Origin: Terebella lapidaria
Taxonomy: Eukaryota > Annelida > Polychaeta > Terebellida > Terebellidae
Direction: 5' to 3'
Length of the DNA stretch: 64,000 nt
NCBI GenBank assembly: GCA_949152475.1
Contig: OX424562.1
Location: 3,410,001 to 3,474,000, forward strand
Shown piece after piece: positions 44,193-55,521 of the stretch. Position numbers and translations under genes: made by a program. Each line of letters starts with the position of its first letter. The stretch's first letter is position 1. Below the pieces are notes generated by a model. It did not search any database. It was not told where the DNA came from and was given only the letters and a program-made list of their open reading frames with translations.

Positions 44193-45660
44193 CTCACAAC
44201 TGATATTTCTGCAGCGAGATCAGTTTGGTCAGGTATGTCACCCTGTTCCAGCTCCGGGTCGTCTCCAAGCACTTCGTCAATACATAGTCGTACTTCATGC
44301 AGTTCTGCTTGTAATCCTGCAATGGAAACATTCACGAAAATCAAAGACATGTATACTGAGAACAATGGTGTCTGTATTGGGCATAAAATGAATCCAGGTC
44401 TCCGCAATACATCATATACTTGTATGTGTTCATATCTGTGAATTATTTGTACCTTGATCTGAATCAGAAGGGAAATCAGGTGGCTCTTCATCTTCATCAG
44501 AACTGTGATCGACATATGTCTCTGTTGAAACAGTATGTGGATGAAAGAACCATCGTTGTGTGGGGTCATCAGCATCTTCGGCAGACGATTCTGGAGAGTA
44601 CATCGCTGCAGTTATACCCAGCTGGCGGGCCTTCTCCTGAGCCATCTGGATCCCCTCCTTCCATGTTTGAATTTCTGTCGTGCGCATTGGGTATTTCCGT
44701 AGATCAGCTAGTGCAGATCCTTTCCGTTGATGAAGCCAAACGTTTTCTTGCTTAACATGAGCACGTGACCACTTGGGTCCATCAGGATCAGCCTTGATTG
44801 ACTGGAGTCGCATCATGTGACTCCAGTCAATCCAGGCATCTCCCTAAGCATCTCTCTAAGCATCTCCCAGAATGCATAATTATGTTGTGTTTCCAACCCA
44901 CTGGCCATTCAAAGAGAAAAAGTCCTCACATGGATCAGAACCAGCCAGGTCGAGGCGACATTCAACATGGGGGAAATTGTCTCTCATATACCATATGAGT
45001 AACACTGCGAAGTGGACGATATCAGGCAGTCTTGGTAGGTCTGTGTTGTGATGAAGTTAACTTTCAACGTTAAGTTCAGAGCTTGAGAAACGTATCCGTG
45101 CCATATCCCGAGAAAGGTTGCGATGTACCCCGCATAAACGATGCGATCTCTGAGAGAGGCAACAGTGCTGAAGAAAATTTCGACATAATGCCAAACCAAG
45201 TCCAGGTAGCATAAGGTGCCTGTCACATTTGAGTCAGATGCATGCTCATCATCACCACGAATGATTTCCTCCAAGCATTTCCGTACCTTGGGGAAGGTCA
45301 GGTCTTATGCTACTTTCCAATTTTGTCTGTCTTTACGGGCATACCAGAAGGGTTTACGGGGATTTCTTAGGGGGAATAAAGCTGAAAACGCCCCACAACC
45401 ACAGTTTAAGCCAAAAGTGCGGTAGTACGGGGATTTTTTCAGGACTTACGGGGGAAGTTAAGATAAGATATTTAACATTGGGTCCGCCCGTAACGCCCAT
45501 CCGTTCGCACGTCCGTTCCCGGTGCCCTGCAGTTAGTCCATGACGGATTCTGTCATATCGATGTGCCATCTGAAGATGGTTCATGTGAGCCATATTCCCA
45601 GGCCCAAGTACCAGAATGCGGGTCTGATGGTCGAGAGCATTGATGCGCTTTTTGTGCATG
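44193..45660 (-). pseudogene. Decayed multi-exon gene, unknown family, possibly transposase-like
   Basis: Read on the minus strand. Blocks in order: RILVLGPGNMAHMNHLQMAH (about 45,560-45,620); after a roughly 180-bp unrelated insert, RKDRQNWKVA, one stop, then FPKVRKCLEEIIRGDDEHAS (about 45,230-45,335); GTLCYLDLVWHYVEIFFSTV, then a helix ending FLGIWHGYVS; CRLDLAGSDPCEDFFSLNGQ (about 44,905-44,965); and SRAHVKQENVWLHQ, then an acidic tail (SSDEDEEPPDFPSDSD). The last exon pair is well supported: donor after 44,453 (AAG/GTACAA) and acceptor CCATTGCAG before 44,316 join in phase to give SDQ-GLQAELHEV. Frame loss near 44,870 and the stop make it a pseudogene. GSDPCEDFFS resembles the conserved E-x2-F patch of P/hAT-like transposases, but a multicopy host gene is equally possible. 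Confidence 0.6.
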
Positions 45661-46330
45661 AGAGTTTCTATATTTGTGGGCCTATTTTTTAAAAAATATA
45701 CCCAAATAAAAAACTGTTTAGATTGTAAAATTAATTATGCCAATGTTCTGAAAACAAACCAAATAGGAATAACAATATTCAACAGGGCTGATTTTTCCAT
45801 TTTCTTGGTAATATAAGAAAATGTCACTTTGCTTAAAACCCTTTCACTGAAAAAAAAGCGCGCGCATCACTTTTTGAGAGCTGAATTTCCTTTTTTTATT
45901 AGTAAATTGACACTCGTGCACCGATTTTGGGGAGATAATGATCAAGTAAAATGGTCCCGAGTGTCTTTGACATTGCAAAACTTGGTGTATGGCTGGCCAA
46001 TCAGGGCAAATTCAGCCGGGTCGCTCATCAACAGTCAATTTCTGGGGAAAATTGTTGGCCAAATGGACCATATTTGACCGGATCAGTCATCGGCCGCCAA
46101 TTTTAGCGAAAAAAAAAAAGAAAGAAAAAATCGCGTCGTCGTATCACTTTTTCGGGGACCCCGATAACCAGAACCATAATACTTTTTTTTTTTTGGCCTA
46201 ATGAAGCTTGTCACTGACAGTGAATGACCGTTTGTTGTGACAAACTGGGACGAAACACATTACCATGACCAAAAGCTAGTTCATATTATACGCAAATGTT
46301 AGCAATTTGTTATACAGGGGGAGCCTCGGC
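45661..46330. other. Intergenic stretch, no recognised gene
   Basis: CGCGCATCACTTTTT (about 45,858) and CGTCGTATCACTTTTTCGG (about 46,135) are similar blocks near the two ends of a 300-bp segment with poly-A and poly-T runs, perhaps an old non-autonomous element. The plus-strand frames (45,829-46,201) cross these runs and are not credible. Confidence 0.35.
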
Positions 46331-46724
46331 AATAGATAGATAGATACTTATGTAACCCTGTAAGGGAACCATCCTACCATCCGCGATATTTTTTGGTTCC
46401 CGTGTATGTATGTAGTGTATGGACGGGATTTTCTGGTGTACTGCATTGATGGGTATTTGTAGCGCGGCCCATGACACATCCAGGTACGCCTAGCGAATTA
46501 GGTTTCTGCCCCTTCACCACCGCCGATACACTGAGTGCAGCAAATCTACAGTATATCACCTGGTCATCATATTAGTGTCCGCTTTAGGCCAACGGACTGA
46601 GAAGTGAGGGGTAACCCATGATCCGCTGAGTGAATGTTGATTGGCGAGAGCGGGGCTCGAACCCACCGACGACGAACATTGAATTTCCTTCAGCAGCGGG
46701 CGAATGACACAGCCACTTCATATG
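46331..46724 (-). mobile_element. tRNA-derived SINE, copy 2
   Basis: The reverse strand matches copy 1 (12,663-13,158) from the head (TATGAAGTGGCTGTGTCATT) through the B box GGGTTCGAGCCCC (about 46,648-46,660) and the body (CGGCGGTGGTGAAGGGGCAG) to a TATC tail (46,331-46,347). It lacks the 34-bp head duplication and is the better guide to the family consensus. Confidence 0.85.
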
Positions 46725-47655
46725 CGAATTTTTGTATTTCATATTATACCAGTTTTGCCATCAGTACTTAGTATAATACAGTAGCAGTCTTCCTCAAAAT
46801 GCCTGGATCATATCTTCGCTTTATCAGGATTGAAAGACTTGTCACTGCGATTCACGGCAGCCGACTCCTCCTTGTCCATCTGATTCATTGGACACCCCTG
46901 ATGCTGATAGTGAAAAGGATGTTATATCTGTATAATATATCTGAAAGGCACATGGATCCATATTTATGTACACATGAAATAAAAGGCAAATTTGTTCCAC
47001 TTATCAGGCACACCTGCCATATCATATGCTATATAACATGAAATCATATGTTTCCTTTCAAAAATACACTTCATTGAAGACACAGTTGCTGCCCAAAATT
47101 ATATGAAAGATCCAGTAAGCAGTATCAACCTAACTACCATTTCTTGAAAACTTGTGGAAGGACAGCCTGCATTTTTCTGATGATGCGCTACAGTCCACAT
47201 GGCAACAAAAACTACCCACAGGCATTATGGAGACAGCCTGAAATGAGACAATGCAAATGGAATAAACAAATCAAGCACACGAACAGACATAATTTGTAAT
47301 AATACATATTTTTTTCCATGTGCAACTTGTTGGTGCATCAGCAGATCAATGTATCGTGTTACATTTACATCTATTTGCATACTAGTATATACATATCCAT
47401 GAAGCATAATTTCTGGTTTTCTCGTCACATCTACTTTTTCAACATGTTTTTTTACAGTTATGTATAAATAAAGTACCATTTCTGGCACACCTGTTAAATT
47501 TGAATGGCACTTTATTTCCGTGGACACAGTGACATATATACTGTCGGGGTGAGTGGGTTGTCAGGGGTCTGGCTTCTCTGACTAATGAGGCCGAGGGGAG
47601 GTGGGGGTGGAGAAGAGGGGGTAGGGGGTAATGTGACAGGCAGAGGAAAGAAACA
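46725..47655. other. Intergenic stretch, no recognised gene
   Basis: Frames at 46,799-47,041, 47,225-47,527 and 47,512-47,745 show no domain. A GGGG/AGGG-rich patch lies at 47,590-47,635. Confidence 0.35.
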
Positions 47656-48592
47656 TAGGGTTGTTGGGCAGTTGTATACTAATTCCATCAGGTGTACAGT
47701 AGAAACAACTAAATTCATCACACTGTCTGCCCCTGATGACGTCATTGTGTCTTTGATAAAGTAATTGGTCGGGCTTTATTTCTATTGCAAAATGTTGTAT
47801 TTTATGCTTGTTGTTGGAATCATCAAAATTTGGTTGTATTGGTGGTGATAGATTGATACTTACATTTATACCACTGAGTCGGTGTCACTGCTGGCGGACG
47901 TTAAGTCTGTCCCCGAGTATACCATCAACTCAGTAGCCTTCTGGCTATTGATTAGGTTCTTATGTACTTGTCATATATCTGTTCCATGGGGTTTGTTTCG
48001 GGTATCTAAATTATTTTCATAGGTTGTTGGGCAGTTGTATACCAATTCCATCACGTGTACAGTAGAAACAACTAAATTCATCACACTGTCTGCCCCTGAT
48101 GACGTCATTGTGTCTTTCATAAAGTAATTGGTCGGGCTTTGTTTCTATTGCAAAATGTTGTATTTTATGTTTGTTGTTGGAATCATGAAAATTTGGTTGT
48201 ATTGGTGGTGATAGATTGATACTTACATTCATACCACTGAGTCGGTGTCACTGCTGGCGGACGTTAAATCTGTCCCCGATGATACCATCAACTCAGTAGC
48301 CTTCTGGCTTGTGACTAGGTACTTATGTACTTGTCATATATCTTTTCCATGGGGTTTGTTTCGGATTTCTAAATTATTTTCATAGGTTGTTGGGCAGTTG
48401 TATACCAATTCCATCAGGTGTACAGTAGAAACAACTACATTTTACCACACTGTCTGCCCCTGATGACGCCAGTGTGTCTTTTGATAAAGTAATTGGTCGG
48501 ACTTTGTTTCTATTGCAAAATGTTGTATTTTATGTTTTTATTGGAATCATCAAAATTTGGCTGTATTGGTGGTAATAGATTGATACTTACAT
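47656..48592. repeat. 363-bp direct repeat, about 2.6 copies
   Basis: Units start with GGTTGTTGGGCAGTTGTATA at about 47,658, 48,020 and 48,384, exactly 363 bp apart in both steps by the same anchor. The third stops after GATTGATACTTACAT. Each contains TGACGTCA or a variant and TACAGTAGAAACAAC. Reverse-strand relatives occur at 15,719-15,830, 16,670-16,750, 59,390-59,490 and 62,943-63,050. Confidence 0.9.
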
Positions 48593-49321
48593 ACAAGCCT
48601 GGTTTCACATTAAACCATAAAACTTGATCACCATTAACTGATTAATAGAGTGGGAACACATGTAGCATGGACACTTTTGAGAATTGAGTAGGCAATTTTG
48701 ATAACCATCATGTAGCATATGCTCGATTCCCAATCCTAATCATGATAATAGGAACCCAACGAGGCACAACATGCTTTAGCATTGGCGAACAAAAATGACC
48801 ATTTATACCACATGTAATACATCTATAGAGGGAGACGAAAATGGCACTGGGCATGCGGTCTTGACTTGGTGGTAAACATTCAGTGTCATTCATTCGAGTC
48901 GGTGTCACTCACCGACGAGTCACGAGTGTCAAAGACCTACCTAAGTCACACTGTCACAGGCTCGGATTGTCCTTCAGAACTCTGTTTAGGTATGATGTAG
49001 TGTAAATTACCACAAAAAAAACACTCGACAAGAAGACGAATGTTGGGCCGATTTGACAACTTGTCAATGTCAGACACCGGAAAACCGGAAATCAAACTCC
49101 CAAACTGCAAGCCGCGCATGCGCAACACAACCTAAGCCCGCGAGATTTGAAGTTGGCGTTCCATCTCAGCTCGATTTCTATGAATGAAAGACTGTCTGAA
49201 GTTCTTGCAATCTTTGTTTCAATTTCACATTACTTTACATGTATTGGGTTTTCAAATATTACAGAATCATAAATTCATAGCATGTGATAAAAACAAAACC
49301 TGTTTCGTGTGTTTTCCAGAT
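48593..49321. other. Intergenic stretch with a CpG/NRF1-like patch
   Basis: CGCGCATGCGCAA (about 49,113-49,125) matches the NRF1 consensus core and lies beside the MITE-like block at 49,151-49,184. No coding sequence is recognised; frames at 48,708-48,908 and 48,946-49,128 are unconvincing. Confidence 0.35.
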
Positions 49322-49428
49322 GCGGGAAAGATCGAGTTTGAACTGGCGGAAGAACATCAGAAAGCACTCGACCTTCGGTCTCGTGCTCTCTTGTATTCTT
49401 CCGCCAGTTCAAACTCGATCTTTCCCGC
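49322..49428. repeat. Perfect 32-bp hairpin
   Basis: 49,322-49,353 (GCGGGAAAGATCGAGTTTGA...) is the exact reverse complement of 49,397-49,428, with a 43-base loop containing CTCGACCTTCGGTCTCGTGC. Overlapping frames on both strands read through it and carry the same peptide forwards and backwards, a sign of palindrome rather than gene. Confidence 0.9.
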
Positions 49429-50527
49429 GTGTTGGAAAGTACACTCACCTAGTTTTGTCATTATACACAAATTATTAAGTAATGGAGAAAGGTTGAGAAA
49501 ATGTAAATTTGTAGATCCCAAAGTGCCGGGCCGTAGCCCGAGCATTTTGGAATCTACGAATATGCATTTTAGAGTCACTTTCTCTTACTTAAAATACAAC
49601 AACGTATTATTTGTTCACTGAAATAACTAAGCTCTTATGCAACATTACGCCCTGTATTTATATGACCATAAAACGGTTCATAAAAACGCACGATGCGCTA
49701 TCATAGAAAAAACACGTTCTCTATAGTTCTAGTTCTCTATATTGTCCTTATTTGCAACACAAACGAATTAAACGGAATATTTGGGGTTCCATCACTGTAA
49801 TATACCATACATATACTAGTTTCAAGTGATAGGGCTGTGAATTTTCCAATATTTCCAGCTATTGTTGTTAATTTGCATCACTGCATGTGAATCGTTCCGT
49901 GAGAAACTATTTTTAAAATCCGATTTCCAATGTCAAATTTAGACAAATTCGTGTGCGCATTGGAACTTTTGGATTGTACAGCTGCTCTGAGGACAGCTAC
50001 TGATCACTTTCAAACGGAAAACCAAAAACCGATTATTCCACTTTAAAGCATACATTAAAGCATCATTTTAGTGTTGCCATTTGAAGCTCCGTTAACCACT
50101 GAGAAGATGGACCTTGTGCGTGTAAGGAGCTAGTGCTGATTGGCCACGAGGTCTGAGACTGAAATGATTACATGTATGATACTTTGGGTTTTTACAGATT
50201 TCAAAATTTTACAATTGTCTCATTGTTTTGAATCTCTAGACCGTGAATATCAAACGTATGACTACTAATCCAGAATGGCATGGGTGAGATTGTTGTCACG
50301 AGTATTTTACATTGTCTTGTGTACGTAAACAACATTTCAGTAACGTCATTACCCTAATTTAATTAGAGCTATGGCAAGTGAAATAGCAAAATAGCTCGCC
50401 TGTCCAGATAAATCCACGTCACATTTCTTCTAGTCAATGGTGTTAAACAAAAACGTTTGGTCACAAATCAATCATTAGTCTGAAAGCAGAAGTGACGGAA
50501 GCGTATTGCTGCCAGGCATGAAATTTT
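49429..50527. other. Intergenic stretch, no recognised content
   Basis: AT-rich, with no long frame outside the hairpin-associated ones and no repeat that I can identify. Confidence 0.4.
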
Positions 50528-50745
50528 TTTATCTCAAATTTTCGAGATACTCTCTCAAAATTTTGAGATACTATCTCGAAATTTTAAAATGATAACTCGA
50601 AATTTTGAGATAGTATCTCAAAATTTTGAAGTACCAATTAAACATTTTGACTTACTATCTCAAAATTTAGAGATAACATTTTGAAACAGACAAAATGTCA
50701 TTTATAGTAGTATCATGTATAGTAGTATCTCAAAATTTTGGGTTA
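50528..50745. repeat. Palindromic ATCTCAAAATTTTGAGAT array, left block
   Basis: Repeated ATCTC(A/G)AAATTTTGAGATA units, each a near-perfect palindrome of about 18-20 bp, with looser copies towards the right (TATCTCAAAATTTAGAGATA). They stop at the Penelope 3' end. Confidence 0.8.
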
Positions 50746-51219
50746 ATAGACGTGGAATCAATACCCAGTATTAAGTATTCCGAGCAAACAAAACAGGGTC
50801 CGTTATCCAATCTCATAATCCGGGGACAGAAAGTCATATCAGGCATATGAAGTGAGAGGAAACAAAAATGACACGGAAACTCATGAACCCCCAAAAATGG
50901 CCATTAGGAGGTGAAATCAGGTGTTCCGGAAAGAGTGAGCATTTCCTGCCCCATTAGTGGCACCCGTCATGAATTCCCCAACATTAACATGAAAATAGAT
51001 CTAGTTGCATGGCAGACATGTATTTGGTGTATTTATCAACCAGATCATGATGACGTCCATAGAATTTCCTAAACGCAGCTATAAGTCTTGGTAAAACATA
51101 TTGTCGCAGCAGTTTAGAGACTAGCTGCGCACTTCGATAGACAAAGTCCTCATATTTGCAACTAGCTCTGGAATATCGTATAAGTTGAGAAACAAACACA
51201 CCATATGCCGGTGACATAG
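50746..51219 (-). mobile_element. Penelope-like element, 3' fragment, copy 2
   Basis: Matches the 3' part of 16,750-17,665 in reverse. The last RT part (SPAYGVFVSQLIRYSRASCK to SAMQLDLFSC, about 50,984-51,213) is followed by the 3' region ending at GATTCCACGTCTATTAA (50,746). It is 5'-truncated just before SPAYG. The 107-codon frame begins in the flanking array, so its first 30 residues are not element-derived. Confidence 0.8.
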
Positions 51220-51221
51220 AA

Positions 51222-51355
51222 CCTAAAATATCTCGAAATTTCGATATACCTCGAAATTTAGAGTTAATAAATCGGAATTTTGAGTTAATATCTGAAAATT
51301 TGGACATAATATCTCGAAATTTTGAGATGGAAAGTTTACTATCTCAAACATTGAG
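51222..51355. repeat. Palindromic ATCTCGAAATTTTGAGAT array, right block
   Basis: The array continues on the other side of the Penelope fragment with TATCTCGAAATTTCGATATA and ATCTCGAAATTTTGAGATGG units. The fragment is therefore inserted in, or bracketed by, the array. Confidence 0.8.
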
Positions 51356-51365
51356 CTTAGTGGTT

Positions 51366-52780
51366 CATGTCATAGACGGCAATGATATCATTATGCATAT
51401 CAAATTCCTTCCAAAAGATACCCTCCAGTATTCCCGTTGTTGTGGCCTTTTAAAATTTCAGAAATTTGACTTTTATGACGTCGTTGTGACGTTACTGAAC
51501 GTCATACCACCAAAAATAAGACATCACTGGACTCAGGAGACTAAGATCTTTCTAATGGTATACTACTTGATATGGTGCGCTGAACTTCGTATTTGACCAC
51601 GACATTAACCTCATTGCAAACTTCTCAAGGTCAAGGTCAAAGATCACATTCAAAGTCACCGAAGTGATGCTATAATTAACGTCCTAATTTAAACTCTCCA
51701 CGATGATTAGTTTCGAAGTTATGGCCATTTATATGATTTTGACCTTTTCCTTGATCTTGACTTTGACCTTGGGTCACGAAAATTGTGCATGGCCTGTGTA
51801 TGGAGATATAGATTGTACTTGAATAACTTAATCAGAATCGAAAAAGAATTGTGGACACTATGGCCTTTTGAAAATATTGAAAAATTGACGTTTATGACGT
51901 CACTGTGACGTCAGTAAACGTCACATCTGAAAAAGAATGAAATAGTATGTATCAGGGGATAAAGACCTTCAATTTGGCATACTACTTGATAGGTTTTAGT
52001 CAGTTTGAAAATTTGACCTTGAAGTTTTGCTCATGTGACGTAATTTTTCTGATCAAGTGCAAGGTTAGTCATGGAATTAGCATAAACATCTGATTGCCAT
52101 ATCTCTTCTGAATGATATGAATTCAATTTCATGAGCCTACGGCGATTCAAGCAGATGTTATTACTGAAAAGGTGTTTTTCTGGGATTTTGAAGACCTTGA
52201 CCTTTGTACTTCAATTCGTAGAGGGTAATGCTGTCAACGTGCATATCAAGTTTTAGGCGATTCCATACAGTATTGACGATATTATGGCCTTTTGAAATTT
52301 AGCAAATTTGACGTTTATGACGTCATATTGACGTCAGTGTACGTCACAGCGCCAAAAATAAGATATCACTGGGATCAGAGGCGCATGACCTTTCCAGTGA
52401 TATACTACTCGTTATGGTGCGTTGACTTTCGTACTTGATCTTGACAGTCACCTCAGGCGAACTTCTCAAGGTCAAGGTCAAAAGTCGTGGTCAAGGTCAC
52501 AGAAGATGGAACTCGTGTGTATCTATAATATGAACTTGGTTTGAAGTCTCTAGGACGATTAGAACGGAAGTTATGGCCATTTATGTGTTTTCAATGTGTT
52601 TTGCATGACCTTGACCTCGTGCAGTCGCGAGCCATCATCCTATAGAATATATACATCAAGTTTGAGAAGAATCAAGCAAGAACTATGGACGTTAGAGGGC
52701 GCACAAACAAACAGACAGACAGACAACGCGACAAACAAACCGACCTATAATACTTGCCGAAATACAACCTACACATACGA
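51366..52780. repeat. Three diverged units of about 420 bp rich in CRE and TCAAGGTCA motifs
   Basis: The anchor TATGGCCTTTTGAAA (or variant) lies at 51,441, 51,859 and 52,283, steps of 418 and 424 bp. Each is followed by a TGACG...TGACGTCA cluster (about 51,477, 51,896 and 52,318). Between clusters are TCAAGGTCAAGGTCA or TGACCTTGACC blocks (51,624, 51,745, 52,186, 52,467 and 52,604). The third unit ends with AGAGGGCGCACAAACAAACA and an ACAGACAGAC run (52,695-52,725), which looks like an element terminus. No coding frame. Confidence 0.75.
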
Positions 52781-55521
52781 CGACTGAATTGTAGCCCTTT
52801 TTTAAAACATATGTTCACCAAAACGAAATCAAAATATATTTGAACTTGAATATTGAAAAATTTCTAGCGGGAGACAGTATTTTCTAAAATAATTTCGTGA
52901 AAGCTTATTACATGTTGTGGCCTTTAAAAACAGAACTGTGATCGTTCTTAATAAAATGGTTATTTTGAAGTGCATGCAAACTACTTTGTTACTTCTAAAC
53001 ACCCTGTATAATGGTATATAATACAAGACGAATAAATACAACGGACATGGAATGCGGTTTTGTTTTGCAATATTCACACTATGAATTTAATGCCACGAAC
53101 ACCGAACATCCCCACACTCTGCCATGGGTATGTCGTGAGCCACAGCTGAACAATAACCTCTAGGCTTCATCATCCATTTGATGTACAAGCTCAGTCCTAC
53201 TAATCTCATTCTGGATAGACCAATAATTCCAGCATTATATACCTCTGCGCCAGATGGTCATGTTATGTAGTATATGGCCTATTTTCTCTGTTCCCATGAA
53301 ATACCACTGCACGCGAGTAACAAAAATGTCATAACATGGCTTGAATTGTCTGTTTTGTATTCTTATTGCTAGAGATTGACATTATAGATTTGTTGACCTT
53401 CACAACAGAAAGGTGATTGTTCTAATAAATATTTGGACTGAAGTCCAGCAAATCTTATAAATCCGTATAATTTGGCGAACACAATTCTGATCATAAAATG
53501 TTCTTGTCGGAAAACAGTCGTCATAAAATAGGTGACACGTTTTCTTGCATGATATTGCTGTTATGTGGCACATTATGTGGGACGACCGCCGGACGTCAGG
53601 CTATAGTATTATGTGAATCAAGGCCGGCAACAACTCGGACCGTATTCATTGGATTGTGGCGTTAATGAGTTGTTCTATTTTCAGGTAATATCTCGATACA
53701 TACTACATTCTCAAGACATATAATGTTACCACTTCGGATTTCAATATATTGTAGAGTGAGCCCAAATCTGTAATATAAGAAATGTTCAATATTCCATAGA
53801 TATCCTACATCCGTTCTATTTGAGCCAGTTCATGCATTCCGACTCGAATGTGAAATCAAGTTTCCAGGTGGAAGAAAATTAGATGCCCAACACGTGGCAC
53901 CCATCAGGAATTTACCTCTATAATTGCCAATAAATGCTGTTTGCACATTTATGTTTCCTCGTACACATTAGCCACGATCACTGTGTATACATGTAGGCAA
54001 ATATTCCATGAAACATATCAAACGTATCTATCAATTTGGCAGCGCAAAACTCTTATAACTAGGTAAGCAGGTTTTGTGCGGCGTACATTAGCGTACTATA
54101 TGTTTTAGTGTAATTTTGTTCACCATTGTCACTGGAGTGGAGCTTGCCCTTGCCAGCGACGACACCACGTTACTCATAAATTATGTCAAGAACTTAGAAT
54201 ACAATGCAACAAAGTGATCAATACTGAGCAAGGAAAACACTCGACATCGTCCTTTGTGAAAAATGCATTTGAAGTTACATGTTGTCCGACATAATCTGAT
54301 AATGGGCAAGTCGACAATAATCGCGATAAGAATCCATTTAACAAGGACAAGGCCGGCACACTCCTCCCCAGTGATGGTGGACAGAAGACAGATAATGAGG
54401 AAGAGTCTAGTGATAATGAGGAAGAGTATAGTGATTTATTATCACACAAGTTATTTTATCATTAGCAAATTCTTTACTAAGCTTGGTTCGTCTGTTTTGC
54501 TTTCGAGCAGTTATCATCTAAAACTTTTAAACATATTTATCGTGCAAAGATCATAAAGTTAGGAATTTTAATGAACATGGTTTGTGTGTTCACTCTCCTC
54601 GAGCATTAGTTCTGATTTCCTTCATACCGAATGGTCGAACACGTGATCTTGGTGGAGTTATGATGATTGTCGAATTGTACAGCAGTATTGCTGGATTCAT
54701 CAGTACAAGTTGATATAGATTTTTGCAACTGAAAACTGTCTTTGACATAATTCAAAATGTAGTCTATCGAGTTTGCGTTGAATACAAAACTCCATTTATT
54801 CAACAAACTCAACACTACCCAACAAACCTGAATCAATGAAGTCATTTGTAGCTCAAAATAGTTCCGAACACTGTTGGTACTCCAAATCTCGATGTTAACC
54901 AAATTTACCCGATCTTTGGTTAATATTTTTACATTACACATATTTGGATACTATATTTGATTATTTCTTGTATTCACGGAATCAGTGATCAATATAAAAA
55001 AACTCTTTCATCTTCACTCTAACCATCATTTCTGCCAACATCTGGTCATCATCGAATGGAAAAATTGATTCGTATTTGACTTCCATTGCCGCACACATCG
55101 AACATACAAAGAAATGCTTAACACAAGCTATATTTTGCTTTCCATACTGTGTTTGAACTAGAGATTTTATCCTATGTAGTGGGAGAAGATATTGATTCTG
55201 GATCCCATGTGTTCATTGTGATTTTGCAATTTCGTTTTCTTTAATGTGTTGGATTTAGGTGAAGTAGGTGATTTTGTTATATGGGCGATAGTGTTATTGA
55301 GGTTGCCTTGAGTATAGAAAGGCAACACATTGACACCAGAGACGATACAACTCCCATCGTGTATATATCACGTTTGTAGTTATGCCATTCATAGAACAGT
55401 GGATTGCACCAATGTACCATGTCCAAACGAATATATTTAAATGAGCGAATGTAAGACTCGTGCATGTAATCGAATCAGTAATCCCATCAGTCTGGAGAAT
55501 GAGTGATATGTACAAGCAATC
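52781..55521. other. Long AT-rich stretch, little recognised
   Basis: No repeat or domain is evident. Frames at 52,829-53,077, 54,606-54,941 and 55,277-55,515 are unrecognised. An acidic frame at 54,294-54,465 is listed separately. Confidence 0.35.
54294..54465 (+). CDS. Possible acidic C-terminal exon
   Basis: An open frame with no ATG reads SDNGQVDNNRDKNPFNKDKA and continues to TDNEEESSDNEEEYSDLLS, ending FYH-stop at 54,465. Low-complexity acidic tails are common at host protein C-termini, and the doubled SDNEEE comes from a short DNA repeat. I see no clear acceptor and no neighbouring exon. Chance is a real alternative. Confidence 0.15.

Noticed and set aside
49184-49621. 145-codon plus-strand frame
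   Set aside because: It crosses a perfect hairpin and the opposite strand is also open with a matching peptide; no domain.
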